Shown: piece after piece, positions 19,903-20,556 of the stretch
How the letters are laid out: every line of letters starts with the position of its first letter
How positions within the stretch are numbered: the stretch's first letter is position 1
Source: Plantago elongata
Taxonomy: Eukaryota > Streptophyta > Magnoliopsida > Lamiales > Plantaginaceae
Reading direction: 5' to 3'
Assembly (NCBI GenBank): GCA_036897095.1
Contig: JAYMSP010003234.1
Location: forward strand, 1-20,556
Length of the DNA: 20,556 nt
The notes under the pieces: model-generated
What the model saw: the letters and a program-made list of their open reading frames with translations, nothing else
What the model was told of the DNA's origin: nothing
Database searches by the model: none
Translations under genes and position numbers: made by a program

Positions 19903-20556
19903 ACTTAGTACTTGGCAATTGGCATCTTGTTTTTTTCCTACCCCAATATAAAGTAAATTGTGAATTGGATCCATGGCATGTGACTCATACATGTTTGAAT
20001 TTTCAATATCTTAATATGTGAGTGCTTCCTTCTGATATTTACTATGTTGCTGTGATGTTGTTGATTGAAATCCCTTAGATAGTGTTTGTGTATCATCGTT
20101 GTTTCTCCTCCAATCACAATCTTGATTTTACGTCCCTTGTGTATGCACTTTCAACAAAAGAAGGAAAAATGACTCTTGGAGCTTAGCCTAGCTTATCATG
20201 TAAAGGGCAAATTTTTTTTTTTGGTGTACACAATGAGACAGTTCCATTTTTAATACGGTAGAACGGCCTTGTCTAATTTCAATACACTACAACAATCACC
20301 CTCGTAATTTATGCACTCCGGTCAATTTTCCGGTTAAATTGATGATGTGGCAGCCGGAGTTCTGATTTCCCCCCCAAAATACGTATATTGACCGTATTTG
20401 AGCGATTTTTGACCAAAAAAAGAAAAGAAAAATACATTACGAGGACACAGTGTCGCAATTTCTTTAAGTTCAAACAAAATAAATTAAAGAAAACATAAAT
20501 TGAGTTTATAAATTTAAAATAAATTATATAAATTATTACCAAAATTTTATATATAT

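Larger units (their letters stand above)
19240..20556 (+). other. Intron 6 (partial) of the sacsin-like gene, transposon-rich
   Basis: Everything after the donor at 19240 is non-coding and AT-rich, with T homopolymers at about 19439-19450 and 20211-20222. It holds two inverted-repeat elements (19357-19543 and 19747-19902) and a possible CACTA-type end at 20285. No acceptor followed by family-matching protein sequence was found, so the intron exceeds 1.3 kb, the longest seen in this gene. Confidence 0.7.

Noticed and set aside
20309..20542. Minus-strand 77-codon frame at the window end
   Set aside because: It is AT-driven (Phe, Ile, Asn, Lys), lies in intron or transposon sequence, and has no recognisable motif.

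Overview
The window looks like nuclear DNA of a flowering plant, most likely a eudicot. Genes are split by AT-rich GT-AG introns, there are plant-type transposon remnants (LTR end, hairpin MITEs), and the main protein matches, as far as I can recall it, the Arabidopsis sacsin-like protein AT5G23110 along its whole visible length. No bacterial operon, CRISPR array, rRNA or tRNA was recognised.

Layout: (1) 1-1195 resembles the 3' part of a long Gypsy-type LTR, with degenerate tandem motifs and a GGGTGTTACA end. (2) 1196-1923 is non-coding, with a purine-rich stretch and a cluster of three inverted repeats. (3) 1924-4686, minus strand, is a seven-exon gene for a 317-residue protein, tentatively of the UPF0739/C1orf74 (DUF4504) family. 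(4) 4687-7088 is an AT-rich divergent intergenic region of 2.4 kb with short repeats. (5) 7089-19239, plus strand, holds six coding exons of a giant sacsin-family gene, including one exon of 5,981 nt. They add up to exactly 9,000 nt, or 3,000 codons in one frame. The last visible exon ends at a GT donor, so the gene continues beyond the window. (6) 19240-20556 is the start of the next intron and carries two MITE-like inverted-repeat elements and perhaps a CACTA-type terminus.

The sacsin-like protein consists of tandem units of about 1,400 residues, each starting with a GHKL (Hsp90-like) ATPase fold. Units 1 and 2 keep the ATP-site signatures. The third start is recognisable but has lost the catalytic Glu and the Mg-binding Asn, so it is probably a pseudo-ATPase. 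By comparison with Arabidopsis, about 1,700 more residues, including a C-terminal RING finger, should lie downstream.

The two genes are head-to-head, but nothing in the sequence shows that they work together. I found no wholly new system. The most interesting points are the sacsin repeat architecture with its degenerate third ATPase and unshared intron positions, the splice ambiguity in the minus-strand gene, and the hairpin elements.
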